Assembly: GCA_030418545.1 (NCBI GenBank)
Contig: QAIB01000021.1
Span: 1-40,984, forward strand
Source of the DNA: Xenophilus aerolatus
GTDB taxonomy: Bacteria; Pseudomonadota; Gammaproteobacteria; Burkholderiales; Burkholderiaceae_C
Direction: 5' to 3'
Length of the DNA stretch: 40,984 bases
The notes beneath the pieces were generated by a model. The model worked only from the letters and a program-made list of their open reading frames with translations, did no database searches and had not been told where the DNA came from. Positions 24,970 through 33,128 of this stretch are shown in pieces. The stretch's first letter is position 1, and each line of letters begins with the position of its first letter. A program made the translations under genes and the position numbers.

Positions 24970-25857
24970 ATGAACAAGACGCTCATCACCTGTGCCGTCA
25001 CGGGCAACCTCGTGAAGCCCGAGCAGACCCCGCACCTGCCCATCACCCCCACGCAGATCGCCGACGAATGCCTGGCGGCGGCCGAGGCGGGTGCGGGCCA
25101 GGTGCACATCCATGTGCGCGACCCCGGCACCGGCAAGCCCTCGATGGAGGTCGAGCTGTATCGCGAGGTGGTCGATCGCATCCGCCGCCACGACCGTGAG
25201 CTGATCGTGAACCTCACGACCGGCCCGGGCGGTCGCTTCATCCCGAGCGAGGACGACCCCAAGGTCTACGCGCCCGGCACCTCGCTGCTGCCGCCCGAGC
25301 GCCGTGTGGAGCACATCGCGCTCATCAAGCCGGATGTCTGCTCGCTGGACCTCAACACCATGAACAGCGGCCCCGACGTCGTGATGAACACGCCGAAGAA
25401 CGTGCGCCGCATGGCCAAGGTGATCCGCGAGGCCGGCGTGAAGCCCGAGCTGGAGATCTTCGACTCCGGCGACATCAACCTGGCGCTGGACCTGATCGCC
25501 GACGGCACGCTCGACGGCCCCGGCATGTGGACCTTCGTGCTGGGCGTGAAGTACGGCTTCGCGCCCACGCCCGAGACGCTGCTCTACGCCCGCAACATGC
25601 TGCCGCGGGGCGCCTTCTGGAGCGCCTTCGGCATCGGCCGCATGGAGTTCCCCATCGTCGCGCAGGCCTGGCTGATGGGCGGGCATGTGCGCGTGGGCAT
25701 GGAAGACAACATCTACCTGTCGCACGGCGTTCTGGCCGAGAGCAACGCGCAGCTGGTGGCCAAGGCACGCGACATCATCCGCAGCCTGGGCGGCCAGGTG
25801 GCCAGCGCCGCCGAGGCGCGCCAGAGGCTGAACCTGCCGGCCGGAGGTGCGCGATGA
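24970..25857 (+). CDS. Beta-keto acid cleavage enzyme (BKACE, DUF849)
   Basis: This 295-residue TIM-barrel zinc enzyme belongs to the BKACE family, which splits a beta-keto acid with acetyl-CoA into acetoacetate and a new acyl-CoA. Seen are ITCAVTGNLVKPEQTPHLP at the start, AGAGQVHIHVRDP with zinc ligands His46 and His48, NLTTGPGG, LEIFDSGDI and GGHVRVGMEDN with Glu245. Length is as usual. The ATG at 24970 directly starts the family's first strand. The next gene overlaps by 4 bp. Next to a ring-cleavage dioxygenase the natural substrate could be 3-oxoadipate or a relative; this is inference. Confidence 0.93.
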   Translation: MNKTLITCAVTGNLVKPEQTPHLPITPTQIADECLAAAEAGAGQVHIHVRDPGTGKPSMEVELYREVVDRIRRHDRELIVNLTTGPGGRFIPSEDDPKVYAPGTSLLPPERRVEHIALIKPDVCSLDLNTMNSGPDVVMNTPKNVRRMAKVIREAGVKPELEIFDSGDINLALDLIADGTLDGPGMWTFVLGVKYGFAPTPETLLYARNMLPRGAFWSAFGIGRMEFPIVAQAWLMGGHVRVGMEDNIYLSHGVLAESNAQLVAKARDIIRSLGGQVASAAEARQRLNLPAGGAR

Positions 25858-26852
25858 ACGGGGCCACGAACGGCACCGCCGCACGCGCCCTGCGCGTGGA
25901 GCAGAAGGCGGCGGACCTCGCAGCACTGCAGCTTGCCATCGCCCAACAGCCGCAGCCCGAGGCGCCGGCCGGCCATGCCGTGGTGCGCGTCGGCGCCGCC
26001 GCGGTGAACCCCAGCGACGTGAAGGCGACGCTGGGCCTCATGCCCAAGGCCGTGTGGCCGCGCACGCCGGGCCGCGACTTCGCGGGCACGGTGGTCGCGG
26101 GGCCGAGCGCCTGGATCGGGCGCGAGGTCTACGGCTCCGGCGGCGACGTGGGCATCACCCGCGACGGCTCGCACGCGCGCTACCTGGTGCTGCCCGAGGC
26201 CGCGTTGCGCGAGCGGCCGCGCAACATCTCGATGGACGAGGCCGGTGCCGTGGGCGTGCCCTTCGTCACCGCCTACGAGGGCTTCCGCCGCAGCGGCATG
26301 CCGCAGGCCGGGCAGACCGTGCTCGTGCTGGGCGGCAACGGCAAGGTGGGCCAGGCCGCGGTGCAGCTGGCGGCGCAGGCGGGCGCGAAGGTGATCGCCG
26401 TGCAACGGCGCGCCGGCCCCTTCGAGGGCTTCGCCTGCGCGCCGGTCGAGGTGGTCGATGCGCGCAGCGAAGACGTGGCGGCCAGGGTGCTCGAGCTCAC
26501 CAACGGCCGCGGCGCCGACGTGGTCTACAACACCGTCGGCAGCGCCTACTTCGAAGCGGCCAACAAGGCCATGGCCAAGGGGGCGACGCAGATCTTCATC
26601 GCCACGCACGACCGCGCGGTGCCCTTCGACATCTTCGCCTTCTACCGCGGCATGCACACGTACGTGGGCATCGATTCGCTGGCCATGGACTGCATCGCGT
26701 CGACCGCGCAGCTCGATGCGATGCGCGAAGGCTTCGAGCGCGGCACCCTGAAACCCTTCCCGGTGGCGCGCCACTTCACGCTTGACGAAGCGCTGGACGC
26801 CTACCGGCTGGTGCTCTCGGGCAGCACCGACCGCGTGGTGCTGCGGCCCTGA
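25854..26852 (+). CDS. Medium-chain dehydrogenase/reductase, quinone oxidoreductase-like
   Basis: This 332-residue protein has the GroES-like N-terminal domain (VRVGAAAVNPSDVKATLG, TPGRDFAGTVVAG) and a Rossmann domain with VLVLGGNGKVGQAAVQLAAQAG. The catalytic-zinc cysteine/histidine set of alcohol dehydrogenases is not seen, so it is of the zinc-free quinone-reductase or enoyl-reductase type and probably uses NADPH. The start overlaps the BKACE stop (ATGA) and is preceded by GGAGG. It could reduce an unsaturated pathway intermediate such as a maleylacetate-like acid, although classical maleylacetate reductases belong to another family. Confidence 0.9.
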   Translation: MNGATNGTAARALRVEQKAADLAALQLAIAQQPQPEAPAGHAVVRVGAAAVNPSDVKATLGLMPKAVWPRTPGRDFAGTVVAGPSAWIGREVYGSGGDVGITRDGSHARYLVLPEAALRERPRNISMDEAGAVGVPFVTAYEGFRRSGMPQAGQTVLVLGGNGKVGQAAVQLAAQAGAKVIAVQRRAGPFEGFACAPVEVVDARSEDVAARVLELTNGRGADVVYNTVGSAYFEAANKAMAKGATQIFIATHDRAVPFDIFAFYRGMHTYVGIDSLAMDCIASTAQLDAMREGFERGTLKPFPVARHFTLDEALDAYRLVLSGSTDRVVLRP

Positions 26853-26870
26853 GCGCTAAAGGAGGCTGCC

Positions 26871-27236
26871 ATGCACGTCACCCGATTCGACCAGGCGCCC
26901 ACTTACGAGGCGCCGCGCCACTTCGACATGCGCTGTCTGCGCCTGCAGGGCAAGGAGGCCGGCCCGTCCGAGCAGATGTGGATGGGCATGAGCCAGATCC
27001 TGCCCGGCGGACACACCGGCCTGGACGGCTCGCCGATGGAGAAGCTGTACCTCGTGCTCGAAGGCCGGCTCACCGTCATCGGCGAGCTGGACGGCCACAC
27101 CGAGGAGCAGGAGCTCGGCCCCTACGACTCCTGCCGCTTCGCGCCGGGCGAGAAGCGGCAGCTGGTCAACCGCACGAACCGGCCCGTGCTGGTCGCGCTG
27201 GTGATGCCGCACGAGCCGCCGGCGCCCAAGGGCTGA
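26871..27236 (+). CDS. Cupin-domain protein
   Basis: This 121-residue single-domain cupin has GGHTGLDGSPMEKLYLVLEG as first motif and GPYDSCRFAPGEKRQLVN as the second. The usual two-histidine first motif is reduced here (one His, with Glu following), so metal binding is uncertain. An excellent AAAGGAGG site (26858-26865) precedes the ATG, 18 bp after the MDR gene. It may act on, or sense, an intermediate of the pathway; no specific reaction can be given. Confidence 0.85.
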   Translation: MHVTRFDQAPTYEAPRHFDMRCLRLQGKEAGPSEQMWMGMSQILPGGHTGLDGSPMEKLYLVLEGRLTVIGELDGHTEEQELGPYDSCRFAPGEKRQLVNRTNRPVLVALVMPHEPPAPKG

Positions 27237-27278
27237 CGGCCGCATCGATCCCACAGAACACACAAACGGAGACAAGAC

Positions 27279-28268
27279 ATGACATTCGCACCCCACCGCG
27301 GCCTCGGCCGCCGCCTCTTCGTCGCGGGCACGCTCGCGGCCCTCGCCATCGGCAGCGCGCACGCGCAGGGCGACTGGCCGCGGGGCCAGTCGATCCGCCT
27401 CATCGTGCCCTTCACCGCAGGCAGCGGCACCGACATCGTCGCGCGGCTCGTGGCCGAGCGCCTCGGCCCCGCCCTGCAGACCACCGTGGTGGTCGAGAAC
27501 AAGCCCGGCGCCGGCGGCACACTGGGTGCGGCGCAGGTGGCCAAGGCGCCGGCCGACGGCTACACGCTGCTGGTGCATTCGGCGGGGCACCTGGTCAACC
27601 CATCGATCTACCCCAACCTCTCCTACGACACGCTGAAGGACTTCGCCGGCATCACGCCGATGGCCAGCCTGCCCAACGTGCTGGTCACCTCGCCCGGCAA
27701 GTTCGCCGACGTGAAGGACCTGGTGGCGCAGGTCAAGGCCAAGCCGGGCGGGTTCAATTACGCATCGGCCGGCAACGGCTCGGCCACGCACATGAACGCC
27801 GAGGTGTTCCGCCTGGCGGCCGGCATCCAGGCGCAGCACGTGCCCTTCCGCGGCACGCCCGAGGCCATGACCGAGGTGATGGGCGGACGCATCGACTGGT
27901 TCTTCGCGCCGATGGTGTCGGCCCTGCCCCTCATCAAGGACGGCAAGCTCAAGGCCCTGGCCGTGGGCACCGGCAAGCGCTCTTCCGTGCAGCCCGACCT
28001 GCCGACGACGGTGGAGGCCGGCGTGCCCGGCTCCGAGTACCTGTTCTGGGTTGGCCTGTTCGCGCCCGCGAAGACGCCGAAGCCGGTGGTCGACCGCGTG
28101 CAGGCCGAGGTCGCGAAGATCATGGCCGCGCCCGACCTGAAGGACCGGCTGGACAAGCTGGGCGCCGAGCCCTTCACCATGCCGTCGGCGCAGTTCGACA
28201 AGTTCCTCGCCGACGAGACCGCGAAGAGCGCGCGCGTCGTCAAGGCTGCAGGCATCAAGGTCGACTGA
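27279..28268 (+). CDS. Bug-family (TTT) periplasmic substrate-binding protein
   Basis: This 329-residue tripartite tricarboxylate transport receptor has a signal peptide (RRLFVAGTLAALAIGSAHA, cleaved near residue 30) and the mature Bug landmarks IRLIVPFTAGSGTDIVAR, VVENKPGAGGTLGAAQVAK, ADGYTLLV, VPFRGTPEAMTEVMGG and FFAPMVSALPLIKDGK. Such proteins bind carboxylates, often aromatic acids, in the periplasm. No TctA/TctB membrane genes are present, which is common in Burkholderiales. It lies 42 bp after the cupin gene and 16 bp before the amidohydrolase, consistent with one transcription unit supplying the pathway's substrate. Confidence 0.95.
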   Translation: MTFAPHRGLGRRLFVAGTLAALAIGSAHAQGDWPRGQSIRLIVPFTAGSGTDIVARLVAERLGPALQTTVVVENKPGAGGTLGAAQVAKAPADGYTLLVHSAGHLVNPSIYPNLSYDTLKDFAGITPMASLPNVLVTSPGKFADVKDLVAQVKAKPGGFNYASAGNGSATHMNAEVFRLAAGIQAQHVPFRGTPEAMTEVMGGRIDWFFAPMVSALPLIKDGKLKALAVGTGKRSSVQPDLPTTVEAGVPGSEYLFWVGLFAPAKTPKPVVDRVQAEVAKIMAAPDLKDRLDKLGAEPFTMPSAQFDKFLADETAKSARVVKAAGIKVD

Positions 28269-28284
28269 CGCGCCCGAGGTCCGC

Positions 28285-30309
28285 ATGAAGCTCTTCGGAT
28301 CCACTCGCACCGAAGCCGGTGCAGCCGGCCGCTATCGTCATTGGTGCGACCCTGCCTGCATCCATCCGGAACCCGACGCCGCCGAGCCGCCGCGCCGGCA
28401 GTTCCTGCGCAGCTCGCTCGGCCTGGCCGCCGCCGGCGGCCTGGCAGGCTTCGGCCTGGCCGGCTGCGCCAGCACCGCGCCCAGCGGCCCCGCCGACACC
28501 GTGCTGCGCAACGTCCGCATCGCCACGCTGGACCCGAAGCGCCCACGCGCCGAAGCTCTGGCCATCGTCGGCACCGACTTTGTCGCCGTCGGCAGCGATG
28601 CCGACATGCAGCGCTGGATCGGCCCGCGCACCCGCGTCATCGACGCCCAGGGCCGCACCGTGGTGCCGGGGCTGATCGACTCGCACGCCCACTTCATCCG
28701 CGGCGGCCTGACCTACACGCAGGAGCTGCGCTGGGACGGCGTGCCCTCGCTGGCCGACGCGCTGGTGATGTTGCGCGACCAGGCGCGGCGCACGCAGCCG
28801 CCGCACTGGGTGCAGGTGGTGGGCGGCTTCTCGCCCTACCAGTTCCGCGAGAAGCGGCTGCCCACGCTGGCCGAGATCAACGACGCCACCGGCGAAGTGC
28901 CCTGCTTCGTGATGAACCTGTACGACCGCGCCTTTCTCAACCGCGCTGCCCTGCGCGTGCTGGGCTTCAACCGCGACACGCCCAACCCGATCGGCAGCGT
29001 GCTCGAGAAGGACGCGGCCGGCAACCCGACCGGCCTGGTCGTCAACACCACCAGCCTGGGCGGCCTGGTCGCACTGTTCGCGCGCGTGCCCAAGCTGCCC
29101 GACGCCGACCAGGCGCTGTCGACGCAGCTGTACATGCGCGAGATGAACCGCCTGGGCCTGACCAGCGTGGTCGACGCCGGTGGCGGCGGTCAGAACTACC
29201 CCGAGCACTACGCCGGCGTGGCGCAGCTCGCGGCCGAGCGAAAAATGACGCTGCGCATCTCGTACAACCTGTTCGCGCAGCGCCCGGGCCAGGAGCTGGC
29301 CGACTACCAGGCCTGGTCGCAGAAGGTCGCGCCGGGCCAGGGCGACGACTGGCTGCGCATGGTGGGCGCGGGCGAATACATCCTCTGGGCCGCGACGGAC
29401 CCGGCCAACTTCGGCAAGAGCGTCGCGCCGGCGCCGGCCATCATGGAAAGCAAGCTCACCGAGGTGGCCACCTACCTGGTCGGCAAGGGCTGGCCGATCC
29501 GCATGCATGCCAGCTACGACAGCACCGCCACGCGCATCCTCGACGTGCTCGAGAAGGTGAACCGCGAGGTGCCGCTCAAGAACGTGCGCTGGGCGCTCGA
29601 CCACTGCGAGACGCTGTCGCCGCGCTCGATGGAACGCGTGGCCGCCATGGGCGGGCGCATCGCGATCCAGAACCGCATGTCGCTGGACGGCGAGGTCTTC
29701 GCCCAGACCTGGGGCCGCGAGGCCGCGGCCGACGCGCCCGCCATCGGGCGCATGCGTGCCATGGGCCTGCCCGTGGCCTGCGGCACCGACTCCAGCCGCG
29801 CCACCAGCTACAACCCCTGGGTGTCGCTGCATTGGCTGATCACCGGCAAGACCATGGGCGACACCCGCCTGAACGCCGAGCGCAACCTGGTGAGCCGCGA
29901 GGACGCGCTGCGCATGTGGACCGTGGAAGGCGCCGCGCTCACCGGCGAAGAGGCCCGCAAGGGCAGCATCCAGCCCGGCCGGCTGGCCGACTTCGCGCTG
30001 CTGTCGGACGACTACTTCGCCGTGCCCGAGGACGACATCAAGGACATCACGGCGCTGCTCACGGTGGTGGGCGGCCAGGTGGTGCACGGCGCCGGCGCCT
30101 TCGCGGCGCAGGCGCCGGCGGCGGTGAAGCCCATGCCCGACTGGCTGCCCGTGAACATCTACGGCGGCTACCAGCAGCGGCGCAAGAGCGGCGTGGCGCA
30201 GGCGCCCGCGGCGCACGGCGGCGGATGCTGCGCCGGGCCGGGGGCGGCGCCGATCATCATCGGGGACCAGGGGCAGTGGCGGATGAGTTGCGGGTGCGCG
30301 ATGGTGTGA
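28285..30309 (+). CDS. Amidohydrolase (YtcJ-like, amidohydrolase 3 family) with Cys-rich ends
   Basis: This 674-residue protein has a metal-dependent amidohydrolase core: VVPGLIDSHAHFIRGG with the HxH metal site, IRMHASYDSTATRILD, ALDHCETLSP, GTDSSRATSYNPW and GSIQPGRLADFALLS. The N-terminus is odd: about 36 residues with Cys21 and Cys25 precede a Tat-like RRQFLRSS (37-44) and a lipobox LAGC (Cys61). The C-terminal tail holds Cys648, Cys649, Cys669 and Cys671. It is probably exported. The ATG at 28285 lies 16 bp after the Bug gene. The last 53 bp overlap the end of the AraC-type gene on the other strand. Substrate unknown; it could hydrolyse an amide or ester precursor. Confidence 0.85.
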   Translation: MKLFGSTRTEAGAAGRYRHWCDPACIHPEPDAAEPPRRQFLRSSLGLAAAGGLAGFGLAGCASTAPSGPADTVLRNVRIATLDPKRPRAEALAIVGTDFVAVGSDADMQRWIGPRTRVIDAQGRTVVPGLIDSHAHFIRGGLTYTQELRWDGVPSLADALVMLRDQARRTQPPHWVQVVGGFSPYQFREKRLPTLAEINDATGEVPCFVMNLYDRAFLNRAALRVLGFNRDTPNPIGSVLEKDAAGNPTGLVVNTTSLGGLVALFARVPKLPDADQALSTQLYMREMNRLGLTSVVDAGGGGQNYPEHYAGVAQLAAERKMTLRISYNLFAQRPGQELADYQAWSQKVAPGQGDDWLRMVGAGEYILWAATDPANFGKSVAPAPAIMESKLTEVATYLVGKGWPIRMHASYDSTATRILDVLEKVNREVPLKNVRWALDHCETLSPRSMERVAAMGGRIAIQNRMSLDGEVFAQTWGREAAADAPAIGRMRAMGLPVACGTDSSRATSYNPWVSLHWLITGKTMGDTRLNAERNLVSREDALRMWTVEGAALTGEEARKGSIQPGRLADFALLSDDYFAVPEDDIKDITALLTVVGGQVVHGAGAFAAQAPAAVKPMPDWLPVNIYGGYQQRRKSGVAQAPAAHGGGCCAGPGAAPIIIGDQGQWRMSCGCAMV

Positions 30310-31369
30310 CTGGCCGGCTTGCCTCGCCGCGTGCGGCCGATGCGCCGGTGTGCGACACGGCAAACCTTCGTGCGTACTCTCCGGGACTCACGCCCACACG
30401 ACGCACGAATGCCTTTCTGAGAACGTCGACGCTCCGATAGCCGCATCGGCGCGCGATGTCCTCCATCGAGCCTCCCAACTCCAGCGCCCGGCGCACCGCC
30501 TCCAGGCGCACGTCCTCCACGTATTTCGCCGGCGTGGTCTGCAGCTCTCGCTCGAAGGTTCGAATGAGCGTTCGAACGCTCATCGAAAGCCTGTCCGCCA
30601 GCACATCGACCGTGAGTTCCCGGTGCAGGTTCTCGCTGATCCAGGTCCGCATGCCTTCCAGCCTGGGACTCAACCCGTGTTGCGACTGGAGCGACACGCT
30701 GAACTGCGCTTGACCACCCGGGCGGCGCAGAAAGAGCACCAGGCTCTTCGCGACTTCGAGCGCCAGATCCTCGCCCAGGTCTTCTCCCACCAGGGCCAGC
30801 GCGAGGTCGATGCCCGCGGAGATGCCCGCTGACGTGTAGACATTGCCGTCCTTCACCCAGATGGGGTTCGGGTCCACGAGCACAGCCGGATAGCGCTCGG
30901 CCAGGCGCCTTGCCATGCCCCAATGCGTCGTCGCCCGACGGCCGTCGAGCAAACCGGCGTCGGCGAGCGCGAAGGCGCCGACGCAGATGGAACAGACGCG
31001 CCGCACCGACCGCGACCGCGTCCGAATCCACTGAGCGACTGGCCTTTCCAATGGCTGGTCGGCATTGAACCCGGCAGCGACGACGAGTGTGTCGATGGGC
31101 TTGCTCGACCTGCGCTCCTGGTCCAGCGTTCGGTGGGCCCTGAGGCCGATGCCGGTCTCGCTCTCCAGGTCCGGACCGGGCCCCACGCAGACCAATTCCA
31201 ACAGGTAGGGCGCCGTCCCTGCGCCATGCAGCCGGTTGGCGAGGGTGAACACCTCCGCCGGCCCGATGACGTCCAACGCGTCGACCGGGGCCAGTCCCAA
31301 TATGACGATGCGCTTGCGTGCGACCGGTGCGAGCGACGCTTTCGACCTGGATCTCGTTCTTTCAGTCAT
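30257..31369 (-). CDS. GlxA-type AraC regulator with DJ-1/PfpI domain
   Basis: This 370-residue protein joins an N-terminal DJ-1/PfpI (class I glutamine amidotransferase-like) domain (about 20-200) to a C-terminal AraC helix-turn-helix pair (about 240-340). The first shows IVILGLAPVDALDVIGPAEVF and the elbow VCSICVGAFALADAGLLDG with Cys129. The second shows LADRLSMSVRTLIRTFERE and IARRCGYRSVDVLRKAF. The last ~30 residues are low-complexity and overlap the amidohydrolase 3' end. Such regulators sense small metabolites. It is divergent from the HD-domain gene (119 bp) and is the likely regulator of that group. Confidence 0.92.
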   Translation of the reverse strand: MTERTRSRSKASLAPVARKRIVILGLAPVDALDVIGPAEVFTLANRLHGAGTAPYLLELVCVGPGPDLESETGIGLRAHRTLDQERRSSKPIDTLVVAAGFNADQPLERPVAQWIRTRSRSVRRVCSICVGAFALADAGLLDGRRATTHWGMARRLAERYPAVLVDPNPIWVKDGNVYTSAGISAGIDLALALVGEDLGEDLALEVAKSLVLFLRRPGGQAQFSVSLQSQHGLSPRLEGMRTWISENLHRELTVDVLADRLSMSVRTLIRTFERELQTTPAKYVEDVRLEAVRRALELGGSMEDIARRCGYRSVDVLRKAFVRRVGVSPGEYARRFAVSHTGASAARGEASRPVTPSRTRNSSATAPGPR

Positions 31370-31488
31370 GGCAGCCCTGGATAATCGTGCCGCATCTTGG
31401 CAAAAATCGTCCGCAAACAGTCATTTACGCCGACCTGGGCGTTCTAAATTCAAGGCCTGAACAGCGACATCCTGATGGAAGAAGCACC

Positions 31489-32130
31489 ATGGCCACTCCA
31501 ACCCTGATCGACGGCGTCAGCGCCCCCGAATCCGCACTGGCACATAAAGCTGCCTACCTGGTGCAACGCGTGCATTCACCGGCGATGTGCAACCACGTCC
31601 ACAGGACCTGGTGGTTCTCCGAGCTTCTCGGACGCAAGCGCGGACTGAAGTACGACCGTGAAGTCGTCTACCTCGCCTCGCTGTTGCACGACCTCGGCCT
31701 CACGCCGGACTACGCCGCCGAGCACCGGTTCGAAGTCGACGGGGCCGACGCGGCCAGCAGGATTCTGGTCGCGAACGGCTATCCGGAGCGGAAGGCCCGA
31801 CTGGTGTGGGACGCCATTGCACTGCATTCGAGCGCCGGCATCGCGGAGCGCAGGGAGCCCGAGGTTGCACTGGTTCACATGGGCGCCCACGTCGACGTGA
31901 TGGGCCTGTGGATCGAAGAGATCACGCCCGCCCTCATCGACGACGTGCTTGCGCTCTACCCACGCCTGGGCTTCAAGGCCGCATTCCAGAGCGCCTTGGC
32001 GGAGGTCACGCGCAAGAAGCCGCATACCGCCGTTGGAACCGGGCTCGCCGACATCGGGCGGCGCCATGTCCCGGGGTGCCCGATTCCAGATGTGTGCGAC
32101 CTCCTCGATCGTGCCCCTTTCGACAGCTGA
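31489..32130 (+). CDS. HD-domain protein, cyanamide-hydratase-like
   Basis: This 213-residue protein has a metal-binding HD domain: NHVHRTWWF (His36, His38), LASLLHDLGL with the His67-Asp68 pair, RFEVDGADAAS and VWDAIALHSSAG. The last two resemble the HD-type cyanamide hydratases (for example yeast Ddi2), which hydrate cyanamide to urea, rather than nucleotide phosphohydrolases. The ATG at 31489 follows a GGAAGAA site. It is the first gene after the divergent DJ-1/AraC regulator. The activity is inferred from motif similarity only. Confidence 0.8.
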   Translation: MATPTLIDGVSAPESALAHKAAYLVQRVHSPAMCNHVHRTWWFSELLGRKRGLKYDREVVYLASLLHDLGLTPDYAAEHRFEVDGADAASRILVANGYPERKARLVWDAIALHSSAGIAERREPEVALVHMGAHVDVMGLWIEEITPALIDDVLALYPRLGFKAAFQSALAEVTRKKPHTAVGTGLADIGRRHVPGCPIPDVCDLLDRAPFDS

Positions 32131-32214
32131 ACCGGGCCTCGGTCCAGCCCTTTGTGTCAATCGAGAGCGGGACGTCCCGCACGGAATCCGCTCTCCGTCC
32201 TTGGAGCATTCATC

Positions 32215-33096
32215 ATGAGCAAAGCAGAAATTCTCGTCAGCGGCGCCACCGGCCGCACCGGCGGCCTCGCCATCAGCAACCTCTTGAAGATGGGACGGCC
32301 AGTCCGTGCTTACGTTCGCAGGGACGCGGACGAAGCGGCGGCGTTGCGCGAGCAAGGCGTGGAGATCGCGCTGGGCGACTTCACCGACATCGACGCCATC
32401 CGGTCGGCGATGGATGGCATCCGGTCGGCGTACTTCCTGCACCCGTTCCTGCCGGGCATCGTGCAGGCCAGCGCCTTCTTCGCCCAGGCAGCGAAAGAAG
32501 CTGGCGTGGGCGCCATCGTGAACATGTCGCAGATCTCCGCGCGCCGCGACGCCAAGAGCCATGCCGCGCGCGATCACTGGATGTCCGAGCGGGTCTTCGA
32601 CTGGTCGGGGGTACCCACGACCCATCTGCGGCCGACCTTCTTCGCGGACTGGCTCACCTACCCCCATTTCGCCAAGGAGATCTGGGCCGGCAAACAGATC
32701 CTTTTCCCCTTCGGCGAGGGCCGCCATGCGCCCATCAGCACCGACGACCAGGGCCGGGTGATCGCGAAGCTCCTGGCCGAACCGGAGGGCCACGGCGGAA
32801 AGATCTACCGGCTGCATGGGCCGCGCGAGATGGACCACCACGACATCGCGGCGGCCATGAGCGAGGTGCTCGGCGCCCGGATCTCCTACGCACCGATGTC
32901 CATCGAGGCGTTTCGGGAACGGATGGAGCAGACCTACAAGTTCAACCCCTTCCTCGTCCAGCATCTGTGCGAGGTCGCGCAGGACTACCAGAACGGCATC
33001 TTCGCCGGAACCAACAGCGTCGTCGAAGAGTTGACGGGCGAAGCACCGCTTTCGATTCCGGCGTTCATCGCACAGAACCGCTCGGCATTCGTCTGA
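32215..33096 (+). CDS. NmrA-like NAD(P)-binding protein
   Basis: This 293-residue atypical SDR starts with ILVSGATGRTGGLAISNLL (5-23), the NmrA-type dinucleotide motif. LGDFTDIDAIRSAMDGI and the ARDHWMSERVF segment fit the NmrA/azoreductase-like group. No YxxxK pair in the classical place is evident, so it may sense redox cofactor or act as a quinone/NADPH reductase. The ATG at 32215 directly precedes the Rossmann strand. It follows the HD gene by 84 bp and precedes an SDR gene by 32 bp. Confidence 0.9.
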   Translation: MSKAEILVSGATGRTGGLAISNLLKMGRPVRAYVRRDADEAAALREQGVEIALGDFTDIDAIRSAMDGIRSAYFLHPFLPGIVQASAFFAQAAKEAGVGAIVNMSQISARRDAKSHAARDHWMSERVFDWSGVPTTHLRPTFFADWLTYPHFAKEIWAGKQILFPFGEGRHAPISTDDQGRVIAKLLAEPEGHGGKIYRLHGPREMDHHDIAAAMSEVLGARISYAPMSIEAFRERMEQTYKFNPFLVQHLCEVAQDYQNGIFAGTNSVVEELTGEAPLSIPAFIAQNRSAFV

Positions 33097-33128
33097 GTCA
33101 CCCACAGCCAAAGAAAGCGAGATTCGAT

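Noticed and set aside
24970-25857. BKACE as part of lysine fermentation (Kce)
   Set aside because: None of the lysine fermentation partners (aminomutases, 3,5-diaminohexanoate dehydrogenase) is nearby; the neighbours point to aromatic or carboxylate catabolism.
28341-30440. A 699-residue plus-strand frame overlapping the amidohydrolase
   Set aside because: Arg/Ala/Gly-rich out-of-frame shadow of the amidohydrolase gene.
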